A DNA stretch of 64,000 nucleotides from JBFGFX01 sp965232455 (lineage in GTDB: Bacteria > Pseudomonadota > Gammaproteobacteria > Steroidobacterales > Woeseiaceae): NCBI GenBank assembly GCA_965232455.1, contig OZ246981.1:2852001-2916000 (forward strand), given 5' to 3'. The first letter of the stretch is position 1. Every line of letters starts with the position of its first letter. Of the stretch, positions 7,016 to 16,442 are shown in pieces. The position numbers were made by a program, and so were the translations under genes. Under the pieces are notes generated by a model. It saw only the letters and a program-made list of their open reading frames with translations, was not told the DNA's origin and made no database searches.

Positions 7016-9601
7016 ATGAGCGCGAACATCTCACCTGTGCATACCCCAATGATGCGCCAGTATCTGGGCATCAAGAAAGACTACCCCGACATGCTCGTGT
7101 TTTATCGGATGGGCGACTTTTACGAGTTGTTCTACGAGGACGCGAAGCGCGCCGCCGCGCTCCTGGACATCACGCTCACGGCGCGCGGCAAGTCGGGGGG
7201 CAATCCGATCCCGATGGCCGGCGTTCCCTATCACGCCGTTGAGGGTTATCTCGCGAAACTCGTGCGAAAAGGCGAGTCGGTGGCGATTTGCGAGCAGATC
7301 GGCGATCCGGCCACGAGCAAGGGCCCGGTGGAACGGAAGGTCACCCGTATCGTGACGCCGGGCACGCTGACCGACGAGGCGTTGCTGCCGGACAGCGGCG
7401 ACAACCTCGTGGCTGCCGTATTCGCGGACGACTCGGGCACCGGCCTGGCGTGGCTCGACCTGTCCGCCGGCCGATTCAGGATGACCGAACTCGCGGGGGC
7501 CGATGCGCTTGGCGGCGAGCTGGAACGGTTGCGGCCGGCAGAGCTGATTCACAGCGAAGACCAGCCGGGTCTGCGCGATCAGCGCGACGATTTTCGGGCA
7601 ACGTCCCGACCGCCCTGGCACTTCGACATCGACAGCGCACGTCGTCTGCTGTGTTCCCAGTTCAAGACCCTTGATCTTTCCGCCTTTGGCTGTGAAGACT
7701 ATCCGCGCGGCCTGACCGCGGCCGGAGCGCTGCTTCAGTACGTCATCGATACGCAAAAAACCGCGCTGCCGCATATCGACTCGATCGCCGTCGAACGTAA
7801 CGACGATGCCGTCGTCATGGACGGGCCAACCCGTCGCAACCTCGAACTGGAACAGTCCCTGAGCGGGATGCCCGAACACACGCTCGCGGGCATCATGGAT
7901 TCCTGTCAAAGCCCCATGGGCAGCCGCCTTCTGCGCCGCTGGATTCAGCGACCGCTGCGGGACGCCGCGGTCCGCCTCGCGCGGTACCAGGCGATCGACA
8001 CCCTGATTGCGCGGTCCGCGCCGACCGATCTGCAGGAATCGCTCGCGCGTATCGGCGACGTCGAACGAATCCTGTCGCGCGTTGCGCTGCGTTCGGCGCG
8101 CCCGCGCGACCTGGCCCAGCTTGGTCACGCCCTCGACAGCCTCCCGGAACTTGCGCGGCGGCTGGAGGACATGGACTCGCCCGGACTCCAGGAGCTGCGC
8201 CGGAACATCGGCGACCACCCGCGCATGCGCGAACTGCTGGCTCGCGCGCTCATCGACAACCCGCCGATGCTGATACGCGACGGTGGCGTCATCGCACGCG
8301 GGTTCGATGAGGAGTTGGACGATCTGCGCGCGATCGCCGAGAACGCCGATCAGTTTTTACTCGATCTCGAAGCCCGGGAAAAAGACCGAACCGGAATACA
8401 GACTCTGAAGCTCGGCTACAACCGCGTGCACGGCTATTACATCGAGATCAGTAAGGGCCAGGCCGCGAACGCGCCGGTCGAATACGTCCGGCGGCAAACC
8501 CTGAAAGGCGCCGAACGCTACATCACGCCGGAGCTCAAGGAATTCGAGGACAAGGTGCTGGGCGCCCGGGAACGAGCACTCAGTCGCGAGAAGTTTCTCT
8601 ACGACGGCCTGCTCGACAGCCTGCTCGAAAACCTGGCCGACCTGCAGGCCAGCGCGGCCGCGCTGGCGGAACTCGACGTGCTGGTTTCATTTGCCGAACG
8701 CGCGGTGACGCTCGACCTGAGCCGGCCGGAGATTGCCGCGGAACCGTGTATCGAAATACGCGGCGGCCGCCATCCGGTCGTCGAGCACGTGAGCGAAGCG
8801 CCGTTTGTCGCCAACGATCTTACGCTGAACGACGACCAGCGGTTGCTGGTGATTACCGGCCCGAACATGGGCGGTAAATCGACGTACATGCGTCAGGCGG
8901 CGCTGATCGTCGTGCTCGCTCACATCGGCAGTTTTGTCCCCGCGGAGCGTCTTCGTATCGGGCCTATCGACCGGATTTTCACGCGCATCGGCGCATCCGA
9001 CGATCTCGCCGGCGGTCGCTCGACGTTCATGGTGGAAATGACCGAAACGGCAACCATCCTGAACAATGCAACGGATCAAAGCCTGGTCCTGATGGACGAG
9101 ATCGGCCGCGGCACGAGCACCTTCGACGGGCTCTCCCTGGCGTGGGCGGCGGCCCACCACATGGGCGAACAGGCTCGGGCGTTTACGCTCTTTGCCACGC
9201 ACTACTTCGAGCTCACGGCGCTCGCCGACGAACTGCCCGCCTGCCGCAACGTACACCTGGACGCGACGGAACATGACGGAACGCTCGTCTTTCTGCACGC
9301 GGTCCGGGCCGGGCCGGCGAACCAGAGTTACGGTCTCCAGGTCGCCTCGTTGGCCGGCGTGCCGGCCAAGGTGATTCGGCGGGCCAGGGCCTATCTCACG
9401 ACGCTCGAATCGCACCAGCAGCCGCCGAACGACAGGGCGCAGGGCGAACTGCCGCTGGCGATGCCGGCGCCGGAACCGGCGTCGATGCCGCCGGCGGATC
9501 CCCTGCGGGAGACGCTGGCCGACATCGACCCGGACGACCTGTCGCCCCGCGAGGCGTTGGCCGCGCTTTACCGGCTCAAAGACCTGGACGACGAACAGTA
9601 A
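7016..9601 (+). CDS. mutS: DNA mismatch repair protein MutS
   Basis: Mismatch-recognition ATPase of 861 residues, the usual length. The N-terminal mismatch-binding motif is in VFYRMGDFYELFYEDA (the Phe-x-Glu pair), the Walker A is GPNMGGKST, and the Walker B/signature is DEIGRGTSTFDG. The C-terminal tail (PREALAALYRLKDL) is the tetramerisation helix region. The ATG at 7016 has no clear ribosome binding site. A possible promoter (TTGGAT at 6908, TAGCAT at 6932, 18-base spacer) lies in the 135-base gap shared with the divergent glycosyltransferase. mutL is not in the window. Confidence 0.98.
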   Translation: MSANISPVHTPMMRQYLGIKKDYPDMLVFYRMGDFYELFYEDAKRAAALLDITLTARGKSGGNPIPMAGVPYHAVEGYLAKLVRKGESVAICEQIGDPATSKGPVERKVTRIVTPGTLTDEALLPDSGDNLVAAVFADDSGTGLAWLDLSAGRFRMTELAGADALGGELERLRPAELIHSEDQPGLRDQRDDFRATSRPPWHFDIDSARRLLCSQFKTLDLSAFGCEDYPRGLTAAGALLQYVIDTQKTALPHIDSIAVERNDDAVVMDGPTRRNLELEQSLSGMPEHTLAGIMDSCQSPMGSRLLRRWIQRPLRDAAVRLARYQAIDTLIARSAPTDLQESLARIGDVERILSRVALRSARPRDLAQLGHALDSLPELARRLEDMDSPGLQELRRNIGDHPRMRELLARALIDNPPMLIRDGGVIARGFDEELDDLRAIAENADQFLLDLEAREKDRTGIQTLKLGYNRVHGYYIEISKGQAANAPVEYVRRQTLKGAERYITPELKEFEDKVLGARERALSREKFLYDGLLDSLLENLADLQASAAALAELDVLVSFAERAVTLDLSRPEIAAEPCIEIRGGRHPVVEHVSEAPFVANDLTLNDDQRLLVITGPNMGGKSTYMRQAALIVVLAHIGSFVPAERLRIGPIDRIFTRIGASDDLAGGRSTFMVEMTETATILNNATDQSLVLMDEIGRGTSTFDGLSLAWAAAHHMGEQARAFTLFATHYFELTALADELPACRNVHLDATEHDGTLVFLHAVRAGPANQSYGLQVASLAGVPAKVIRRARAYLTTLESHQQPPNDRAQGELPLAMPAPEPASMPPADPLRETLADIDPDDLSPREALAALYRLKDLDDEQ

Positions 9602-9623
9602 CGAGGCAAACCGTACGGCGACC

Positions 9624-10274
9624 TCATTCCTCCCGCAGGAACTCGCCGCGCTCGATGAAGGCCGCCGCCTGGTCGGCGACGTCCCGGGAAACGACCATGC
9701 CGGTATGACTCACCCGCATGACGATGTGGTCTTTCAAGCCCGGCAGACGGGTCTCGGTGACGGCGACCGTGCCGTCGTTGTCCTCACCGAACGAGGTGAT
9801 CAATCGGCCGAGCCCTGCCGATACGTTGCCCGCAATCACGCCGATCTCACGCCGGCGCACGAGTTCGGCGGCCCAGCTCGACGCCGGTTCTTCCAGCGCG
9901 GCCTTGGGCAGCGTGTCACCCATGATGGCCTTGCTCCAGCGGTGCTTGTTGAGCTGCTCCGCCGCGTGCGAGCCGCAGAGCGGAGAGCCCAAGCAAACGA
10001 CTCTGCCGGGAGGCGCCGCGTTCGACCGTGCAAGCATCCGCAGCGCCACGACGCCACCGAGACTGTGGCCAAGCAGATGCACTCTAGACGCGCCGAGATC
10101 GGTCACGAATTCCGCCAGCGCCCTTGCGTTTTCGTCGAGTCCGCCGCGAACGGACGGATACGAATACACGCGGCAAACCAATCCATGCTCCGATTCGAGA
10201 CGGTGTTTGATGAACAACATCTCACCCCCCGGCGCCAGAAAACCGTGCACCAGCACCACGACCTGCCCGCTCAC
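9624..10274 (-). CDS. Alpha/beta hydrolase, lipase-like
   Basis: A 216-residue alpha/beta hydrolase. The start (VVVLVHGFLAPGG) gives the HG oxyanion segment, and HLLGHSLGG holds the nucleophile serine in the GxSxG elbow. A DNDGTVAV stretch and a final SHTGMV supply likely acid and histidine members of the triad. No signal peptide is visible. The GTG at 10274 overlaps the nudB stop in a GTGA junction, so it is translated with nudB, and it converges on mutS with 22 bases between the stops. The closest general class is triacylglycerol-lipase-like esterases; the substrate is unknown. Confidence 0.8.
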   Translation of the reverse strand: MSGQVVVLVHGFLAPGGEMLFIKHRLESEHGLVCRVYSYPSVRGGLDENARALAEFVTDLGASRVHLLGHSLGGVVALRMLARSNAAPPGRVVCLGSPLCGSHAAEQLNKHRWSKAIMGDTLPKAALEEPASSWAAELVRRREIGVIAGNVSAGLGRLITSFGEDNDGTVAVTETRLPGLKDHIVMRVSHTGMVVSRDVADQAAAFIERGEFLREE

Positions 10275-10708
10275 GGTTCGTCCCTAAGCATCTCGAGCGC
10301 CTCCTTGTTGGTCCAGGACCACACCCTCTCAATTGCCGCATCGATGTCAAGCCACCGATGCGCCGCGTGCTCGTCTGGATCCAGGCGGATATCCGCGACG
10401 CCGGGCAGTCGAAAGCGAAACTCGTGTTCGGTATTTTCCGTCACACCCGGCGCAAAACGGTCCCGCCAGCGTGGATCGATCGTAAACGCGCGCGTTGCCG
10501 TGGGACCCCGCAACACCCCTTCGTCCGACAAGCCCGTTTCCTCGAACAGTTCGCGCCGTGCTGCATCGAGGGGCGTTTCACCCTCATCGAGGCTGCCGGT
10601 GACGGACTGCCAGAAGCTGAACGGCGCAACCCGGCGCAGCAGGAGTACCTGCGATCGATCGACGTAAACGAGTACGAGCACCGATTCGGGCCTGCGGAAT
10701 CCAGGCAC
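10271..10708 (-). CDS. nudB: Dihydroneopterin triphosphate diphosphatase (Nudix)
   Basis: NudB removes pyrophosphate from dihydroneopterin triphosphate in folate synthesis. The 145-residue protein carries a complete Nudix box at residues 38-60 (GSLDEGETPLDAARRELFEE followed by TGL). The TENTEHEFRFRLP segment and final WTNKEALEML are typical of the NudB subfamily. The start is GTG at 10708, 39 bases after aspS. The aspS-nudB pairing is conserved in gammaproteobacteria, which strengthens the assignment over a generic Nudix hydrolase. Confidence 0.88.
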   Translation of the reverse strand: MPGFRRPESVLVLVYVDRSQVLLLRRVAPFSFWQSVTGSLDEGETPLDAARRELFEETGLSDEGVLRGPTATRAFTIDPRWRDRFAPGVTENTEHEFRFRLPGVADIRLDPDEHAAHRWLDIDAAIERVWSWTNKEALEMLRDEP

Positions 10709-10747
10709 GGCGTCTACTCCCGGGATTGCGCCCGCTGGTGCATACGC

Positions 10748-12520
10748 TCAATCCGCGCGCGGCTTCCGCAGGCGAATACCGGTCTCCTTGAGCTGAGCGT
10801 CGGACACCTCACCGGGCGCATCGGTCAGCGGATCGTGCGCCGACTGCGTCTTGGGAAACGCGATGACGTCGCGGATGCTGTCCACACCCGCCATCAACAT
10901 CACGATGCGGTCCAGGCCGAAGGCGATGCCACCGTGCGGCGGGCAGCCGAATTCGAGAGCGGTTAGCAGGAAACCGAACTTCTCCTGCGCTTCCTCCCTG
11001 CCGATGTCGAGCAGATCGAAAACCGCCGCCTGGATGTCCTGATTGTGTATGCGGATCGACCCGCCGCCAATCTCGGACCCGTTCAGCACCATGTCATAGG
11101 CGCGGGAAAGCGCGTTGCCCGGATCGGCGCGCAACGCGTCCGCATCGGCGACGGCCGGCGCGGTGAACGGATGATGCAACGCCATCCAGCGCTTTGTCTG
11201 CGCGTCTTCCTCGAACATCGGGAAATCCACGACCCAGAGCGGCGCCCAACCGTCGCCGACGAGCCCACGATCCTCGCCGAGCTTGACACGCAGTGCGCCA
11301 AGCGCGTCGTTGACGATGCGCGCATTATCGGCCCCGAAAAAGATCAGGTCGCCGCTTTTTGCAGCGGTACGCTCGACGATGCCCGAGACCGCGTCGTCCG
11401 GCAGGAACTTCAGTATCGGCGACTGCAGCCCGTCCCGGCCGGCCGTCACGTCGTTGACTTTGATGTAGGCGAGACCTTTTGCGCCATAGCGGCCGACAAA
11501 CGCCGTATAGTCGTCGATCTCCTTGCGACTCAGATTGCCGCCGCCCGGCAGACACAGCGCGGCGACCCGGCCCTCCGGATCGGCGGCGGGACCGGCAAAC
11601 ACCTTGAATTCGACCGAAGCCATCAGGTCGGCGACCTCGACCAGTTCGAGGTCGATGCGTAAATCCGGCTTGTCGGACCCGAAACGCTGCATCGCCTCCG
11701 CATACGCCATCTGCGGAAACGGATCGGCCAAATCGACGTCCAGCACCGCTTTGAACAGGTGCCGTACGAGCCCCTCCATCATCGCCATCACCGCCGTCTC
11801 GTCGACAAAACTCATCTCGACGTCGAGCTGCGTGAACTCCGGTTGCCGGTCGGCGCGCAGGTCTTCGTCGCGGAAACAACGCACGATCTGATAATAGCGG
11901 TCCATGCCCGACATCATCAGCAACTGCTTGAAGATCTGCGGCGATTGCGGCAGCGCGAAAAACTTGCCCGGATGCGTGCGGCTCGGAACGATGTAGTCGC
12001 GCGCGCCCTCCGGCGTGGCGCGAGTCAGCATCGGCGTCTCGATGTCGAGAAATCCGTTGTCGTCCAGAAAATGCCGCATCGCCTTCGTGACCTCGTGACG
12101 CAGGCGCATATTGCCGAGCATCTCCTCGCGGCGCAGATCGAGATAACGGTAAGTCAGGCGCAGCTCTTCGTTGGTATGCTCGTCGTGGTGGAACGGCGGC
12201 GTCTCCGATCGGTTGAGCACCGAAAGCTCCTGAGCGAGCACCTCCACGTGCCCGGTCGGCATCTTCGGGTTGATGGTCCCCTCCGGCCGCTCGCGCACCT
12301 TGCCTTTCACGGCCAGAACGAATTCACCGCGAACCCGCTCGGCGTCGGCAAAAATGTCCGGCCGGTCGGGGTCGAAAACGACCTGCAGCAGGCCTTCACG
12401 ATCACGCAGATCGATAAAAATGACGCCGCCGTGGTCGCGCCTGCGATGCACCCAGCCGCACACCGAAACCTCGTCTCCAATGTGAGATTGGTCAACGTGT
12501 CCGCAATAGTGGCTGCGCAT
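10748..12520 (-). CDS. aspS: Aspartyl-tRNA synthetase
   Basis: Class IIb synthetase of 590 residues, the length of the bacterial-type enzyme. An N-terminal OB-fold anticodon-binding domain (EVSVCGWVHRRRDHGGVIFI) is followed by the catalytic core with motif 2 CFRDEDLRADRQPEFTQLD and motif 3 GIAFGLDRIVMLM, with the bacterial GAD insertion between. I cannot tell from sequence alone whether it is discriminating or also charges tRNA-Asn. Bases before the ATG read CTCCTCCC on the coding strand, so no Shine-Dalgarno site is visible. nudB lies just downstream. Confidence 0.97.
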   Translation of the reverse strand: MRSHYCGHVDQSHIGDEVSVCGWVHRRRDHGGVIFIDLRDREGLLQVVFDPDRPDIFADAERVRGEFVLAVKGKVRERPEGTINPKMPTGHVEVLAQELSVLNRSETPPFHHDEHTNEELRLTYRYLDLRREEMLGNMRLRHEVTKAMRHFLDDNGFLDIETPMLTRATPEGARDYIVPSRTHPGKFFALPQSPQIFKQLLMMSGMDRYYQIVRCFRDEDLRADRQPEFTQLDVEMSFVDETAVMAMMEGLVRHLFKAVLDVDLADPFPQMAYAEAMQRFGSDKPDLRIDLELVEVADLMASVEFKVFAGPAADPEGRVAALCLPGGGNLSRKEIDDYTAFVGRYGAKGLAYIKVNDVTAGRDGLQSPILKFLPDDAVSGIVERTAAKSGDLIFFGADNARIVNDALGALRVKLGEDRGLVGDGWAPLWVVDFPMFEEDAQTKRWMALHHPFTAPAVADADALRADPGNALSRAYDMVLNGSEIGGGSIRIHNQDIQAAVFDLLDIGREEAQEKFGFLLTALEFGCPPHGGIAFGLDRIVMLMAGVDSIRDVIAFPKTQSAHDPLTDAPGEVSDAQLKETGIRLRKPRAD

Positions 12521-12612
12521 GGGAGGAGTTCCGGAGGCGAAAAAAGAGGCGGAATGGTAAGGGCTGGGCGGCCCGTCTGCAAGGTCGGGCGGCGCCGCTG
12601 GCGCCCCGAAAA

Positions 12613-13296
12613 TCAGGACTTTTGCGCGTCCGGCTCATCGCGGTCCCCGGGCACCTCGAGCGGCAGCTCGGCGGTCCTGTCGTTTCTCCAGGTGGGTATG
12701 ACGACGCCGAGCGAGATGATCATCTTGAGCGCCTCGTCCACCTCCATATCGAGAACCTGCACGTCTTTCTTCGGCACGATGATAATGAAACCGGAGGTCG
12801 GGTTCGGCGTCGTCGGCACGAAGCAGCCAACGACTTCCTCGCCCGACCGCCCCTGCACCTCACCGAGGTCGCTCGACGTCTGGAACGCGAGGCTGTAGAT
12901 ACCCTTGCGCGGATATTCGACCAGCAGCACGTTTTTGAACGCATTGCTGGAATCGGAGAAGACGATTTCGGCGAAGTTTTTTGCCGCGGAATAAATAGAA
13001 CGCACGAACGGTATGCGATCCATCAACGATTCCCAGCCGCCGACGAACGCCCGCCCGACGAAGTTCGCGGCCAGCACGCCGGTAATCAGGAGCAGCAGGA
13101 ACGTAAACACGACGCCGAGGCCGGGCAGCTCGACGCCGAGCACGGCGTCCGGATGATATTCGGCCGGCAGCACCCCCAGGATCCTGTCCAGCAGGGCATC
13201 CATGATGCCCACCGCCGCATTCAGCAGCAAATAGGTCACGGCAAGCGGCAGCCAGACCAGGAGCCCGGCGACAATGTACCGGCGAAGGTTCTTCAT
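12613..13296 (-). CDS. DUF502 family inner-membrane protein
   Basis: A 227-residue membrane protein of the DUF502 family. Two transmembrane segments are clear, at about residues 8-30 and 58-80, separated by a short loop. The remainder is a soluble domain with the conserved DRIPFVRSIYSAAKNFAE, a VPTTPNPTSGFIIIVPK stretch and an EALKMIISLG near the end. Function is not established; bacterial members often sit beside aspS and the FmdB-type protein, as here. The order FmdB-DUF502-aspS suggests one transcription unit, with a 93-base gap before aspS. Confidence 0.85.
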   Translation of the reverse strand: MKNLRRYIVAGLLVWLPLAVTYLLLNAAVGIMDALLDRILGVLPAEYHPDAVLGVELPGLGVVFTFLLLLITGVLAANFVGRAFVGGWESLMDRIPFVRSIYSAAKNFAEIVFSDSSNAFKNVLLVEYPRKGIYSLAFQTSSDLGEVQGRSGEEVVGCFVPTTPNPTSGFIIIVPKKDVQVLDMEVDEALKMIISLGVVIPTWRNDRTAELPLEVPGDRDEPDAQKS

Positions 13297-13366
13297 GACG
13301 GTTCAGCCATTATTCGACCACTGCGTTACAACCGTTCGAGCCGATCATCGGTTCAGAACCGACGGA

Positions 13367-13693
13367 TCACGATGACTCCGTGCTGGCCTTGCTGGCGCCG
13401 CCGTCCGATTTCGACGCCGCGGCAGCGGGCTTCGAGTCCTTTTTGCCGTTCGATTTCGGCGCACTCTTCTTCTCCGGCTCGCCCTCGCCTTTCGCCAGGT
13501 TACGCTGATTGTCTTTCTTGAAGTCCGTCTCGTACCAGCCTTCGCCCTTCAGACGAAAACGCGGTGCCGACAGGAGCCGCTTGAGCGCCGCCTCGCCGCA
13601 CTCGGGGCAATCACGCAGTGGCTCGTCGCTCATTTTCTGCAACGCATCCAGCGTGTGACTACAGTTCTTGCAAGCATACTCGTAAATCGGCAT
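13367..13693 (-). CDS. FmdB-family zinc-ribbon protein
   Basis: A 108-residue protein with an N-terminal zinc ribbon: C8-x2-C11 and C29-x2-C32, introduced by MPIYEYACKNCSHTLDALQK, which is the FmdB/CxxC_CXXC_SSSS signature. The C-terminal half (after residue 60) is low-complexity, rich in Lys, Ala, Ser and Gly, and probably disordered. A GGAGA ribosome binding site precedes the ATG at 13693. It is the first gene ahead of DUF502 and aspS. The family is often called a regulator from an old fmd operon study, but a general function is not known. Confidence 0.88.
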   Translation of the reverse strand: MPIYEYACKNCSHTLDALQKMSDEPLRDCPECGEAALKRLLSAPRFRLKGEGWYETDFKKDNQRNLAKGEGEPEKKSAPKSNGKKDSKPAAAASKSDGGASKASTESS

Positions 13694-13773
13694 GCAACGG
13701 TCTCCACTTGTGCATCGTCCGCCGCTGGGTGCAGCGGCGGACCGGCTCGAAACAACGGGCGATTATACGGTGA

Positions 13774-16353
13774 TCAGGCGGCGTTCTGGAATTCCAAACG
13801 CTCGTCCGAGACGCCAACCTCGATCGTATCGCCGGGTTTGAACTTGCCCCTGAGAATCTCCTGCGCCAGTGGGTTCTCGACCTGCTGCTGGATCGCCCGT
13901 TTCAACGGCCGCGCGCCGTACACCGGGTCGAATCCGGCCTCGGCCAGCTTGTCGCGCGCCGCGTCGGAAAGACGGATCGCGATCTCGCGCTCCGCCAGCC
14001 GTTCGTGAAGATAGCCGAGCTGGATGTCCACGATCTTTCGTATGTGTGCTCGACTGAGCGGGTGAAAGACCACGACGTCGTCGATGCGGTTGATGAACTC
14101 CGGGCGGAAGTGCTGACCCAGGATTCCCATCAGCGACGATTTCATCGTGTCGTAATTCTGCTCGCCCGCGAGCTCCTGGATCATCTGCGATCCGAGATTC
14201 GAGGTCATGACGATTACCGCGTTGCGGAAATCGACCGTGCGGCCGTGTCCGTCGGTCAGGCGGCCGTCGTCGAGCACCTGTAACAACACGTTGAACACGT
14301 CCGGATGCGCTTTTTCCACCTCGTCGAGCAGGATAACCGCATACGGGCGGCGGCGGACCGCCTCCGTGAGGTAACCGCCCTCCTCGTACCCGACGTACCC
14401 GGGCGGCGCACCGATCAGGCGCGCCACCGAATGTTTTTCCATGAACTCCGACATGTCGAGACGCACCATTGCGTCGTCCGTATCAAACATGAAGTTGGCC
14501 AGCGCTTTCGTGAGCTCCGTCTTGCCGACGCCCGTCGGCCCCAGGAAGAGGAACGAGCCGATCGGCCGCTTCGGGTCCGAGAGGCCGGCGCGGGAACGGC
14601 GAATCGCGTTCGCGACCGCAACCACCGCCTCGTCCTGACCAACGACGCGCTGCTGCACGGTCGACTCCATCTGCAGGAGTTTGTCGATTTCGCCTTCGAG
14701 CATCCTCGATACCGGGATACCGGTCCACTTGGAGACGATCTCGGCGACTTCCTCGTCGGTAACGTTGTTGCGCAGCAGCTTCGACTCGACCTGCTCCGCC
14801 TGCATCGCACCCGCGAGCTGTTTTTCGAGTTCCGGAATCCGCCCGTATTGCAGCTCGGACATGCGCGCCAGATCATTGGCGCGGTGCGCCGTCTCGAGTT
14901 CCAGCCTCGCCCGTTCGAGCTCTTCCTTGAGGTGCGTGGTTCCCTGCAGCGCCGCCTTTTCCGATTTCCAGACCTCCTCGAGATCCGAAAACTCTTTTTC
15001 GAGTTCGCCAAGCTGCGACTCGATATCACCCAGGCGTTTCTTGGACGCGTCGTCGGATTCCTTTTTCAACGCCTCGCGTTCGATCTTGAGCTGGATGACG
15101 CGCCGCTCGAGTTTGTCCATCTCCTCGGGCTTCGAGTCGATCTCGATACGGATTCGCGACGCCGCCTCGTCGACGAGGTCGATGGCCTTGTCGGGAAGCT
15201 GGCGGTCGCTGATGTAGCGATGTGACAGCGTCGCCGCCGCCACGATCGCGGGATCCGTGATTTCGACGCCGTGATGCACTTCGTATCGTTCCTTGAGTCC
15301 GCGCAGAATGGCGATCGTGTCTTCGACGGTCGGCTCCTCGACCAGCACCTTCTGGAAACGGCGCTCGAGCGCGGCGTCTTTTTCGAGATACTGCCGATAC
15401 TCGTCGAGGGTTGTCGCGCCGACACAGTGCAATTCCCCGCGCGCCAGCGCCGGCTTCAACATGTTACCCGCGTCCATCGCGCCTTCGGCTTTTCCCGCGC
15501 CGACCATCGTGTGTAACTCGTCGATGAACAGAATGACCTGACCTTCCTGCTTGGCCAGATCGCCGAGCACCGCCTTGAGGCGTTCCTCGAACTCACCGCG
15601 AAATTTCGCGCCGGCGATCAGCGCCCCCATATCGAGCGACAGGATGCGTTTGTCGCGCAGCCCCTCCGGCACTTCGTGGTTGACGATTCGCTGTGCGAGA
15701 CCTTCGACGATCGCCGTTTTGCCCACACCCGGCTCGCCAATCAGTACCGGGTTGTTTTTCGTCCGCCGCTGCAATATCTGAATCGTTCGACGAATCTCGT
15801 CGTCACGGCCGATAATCGGATCCAGTTTTCCCTGCTCGGCGCGCTCGGTCAGATCGATCGTGTATTTTTCGAGGGCCTGGCGGGTATCTTCGGCGTTCGG
15901 GTCGTCCACCTGTTGCCCGCCGCGCAGATCGTCGATGGATTTTTCGATCGCCCCGCGGATCGCTCCGGCCTGCTCCAGGATCGCGGCCAGCGGTGATTTC
16001 GAGTCGAGGGCGGCGAGCACGAAAAGCTCACTCGAGATGTACTGGTCGTTGCGTTCTTGGGCCAATTTGTCGGTAATATTCAGCAGCTTGACCAAATCGC
16101 CGCCGAGATGGACGTCGCCGCCGACACCCTCCACTTTCGGCAGGCGATCCAGCGCCTCGCCGAGCTGCGAGCGCAGCAAATTGACGTTGACCCCCGACTT
16201 CGTGAGCAGCCCGCGCACGGAACCGCCCTGCTGATCGAGCAAGCCGATCATCAGATGCACCGGCTCGATGAACTGATGGTCCTGACCAACCGCCAGCGAC
16301 TGCGCGTCGGCCAAAGCCATTTGAAATTTGCTGGTCAATTTGTCCATTCGCAT
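13774..16353 (-). CDS. clpB: ClpB disaggregase
   Basis: Hsp100 chaperone that extracts proteins from aggregates together with DnaK. The 859-residue product has an N-terminal Clp_N repeat domain, a first AAA+ module with GEPGVGKTA, the long middle coiled coil rich in Glu, Leu and Arg (roughly residues 400-520), and a second AAA+ module with GPTGVGKTEL. The absence of an IGF/L loop separates it from ClpA. The ATG at 16353 has AGGA nine bases upstream, favouring it over the in-frame ATG at 16347. A sigma-32-type promoter lies just upstream, so heat-shock control is expected. Confidence 0.97.
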   Translation of the reverse strand: MRMDKLTSKFQMALADAQSLAVGQDHQFIEPVHLMIGLLDQQGGSVRGLLTKSGVNVNLLRSQLGEALDRLPKVEGVGGDVHLGGDLVKLLNITDKLAQERNDQYISSELFVLAALDSKSPLAAILEQAGAIRGAIEKSIDDLRGGQQVDDPNAEDTRQALEKYTIDLTERAEQGKLDPIIGRDDEIRRTIQILQRRTKNNPVLIGEPGVGKTAIVEGLAQRIVNHEVPEGLRDKRILSLDMGALIAGAKFRGEFEERLKAVLGDLAKQEGQVILFIDELHTMVGAGKAEGAMDAGNMLKPALARGELHCVGATTLDEYRQYLEKDAALERRFQKVLVEEPTVEDTIAILRGLKERYEVHHGVEITDPAIVAAATLSHRYISDRQLPDKAIDLVDEAASRIRIEIDSKPEEMDKLERRVIQLKIEREALKKESDDASKKRLGDIESQLGELEKEFSDLEEVWKSEKAALQGTTHLKEELERARLELETAHRANDLARMSELQYGRIPELEKQLAGAMQAEQVESKLLRNNVTDEEVAEIVSKWTGIPVSRMLEGEIDKLLQMESTVQQRVVGQDEAVVAVANAIRRSRAGLSDPKRPIGSFLFLGPTGVGKTELTKALANFMFDTDDAMVRLDMSEFMEKHSVARLIGAPPGYVGYEEGGYLTEAVRRRPYAVILLDEVEKAHPDVFNVLLQVLDDGRLTDGHGRTVDFRNAVIVMTSNLGSQMIQELAGEQNYDTMKSSLMGILGQHFRPEFINRIDDVVVFHPLSRAHIRKIVDIQLGYLHERLAEREIAIRLSDAARDKLAEAGFDPVYGARPLKRAIQQQVENPLAQEILRGKFKPGDTIEVGVSDERLEFQNAA

Positions 16354-16387
16354 GGCGACAAATCCTAAGATCGAGAAAACTAGCCTC

Positions 16388-16416
16388 TAAATTGCGGCAA
16401 TGCCCTCTTTTTCAAG
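16388..16416 (-). promoter_or_regulatory. Sigma-32 (heat-shock) promoter of clpB
   Basis: On the minus strand CTTGAA (16416-16411) is followed after 13 bases by CCGCAATTTA (16397-16388). The -35 hexamer is an exact match to the RpoH consensus and the -10 is close to CCCCATnT. It lies about 35 bases before the clpB start and just past the pgeF stop, which is where an independent heat-shock promoter for clpB would be needed. Confidence 0.75.
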
Positions 16417-16442
16417 CGATTGCGGGCGAGCAATCGTCAGAC

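Noticed and set aside
14305..15225. 306-residue open frame on the plus strand
   Set aside because: Antisense to clpB, with no family similarity.
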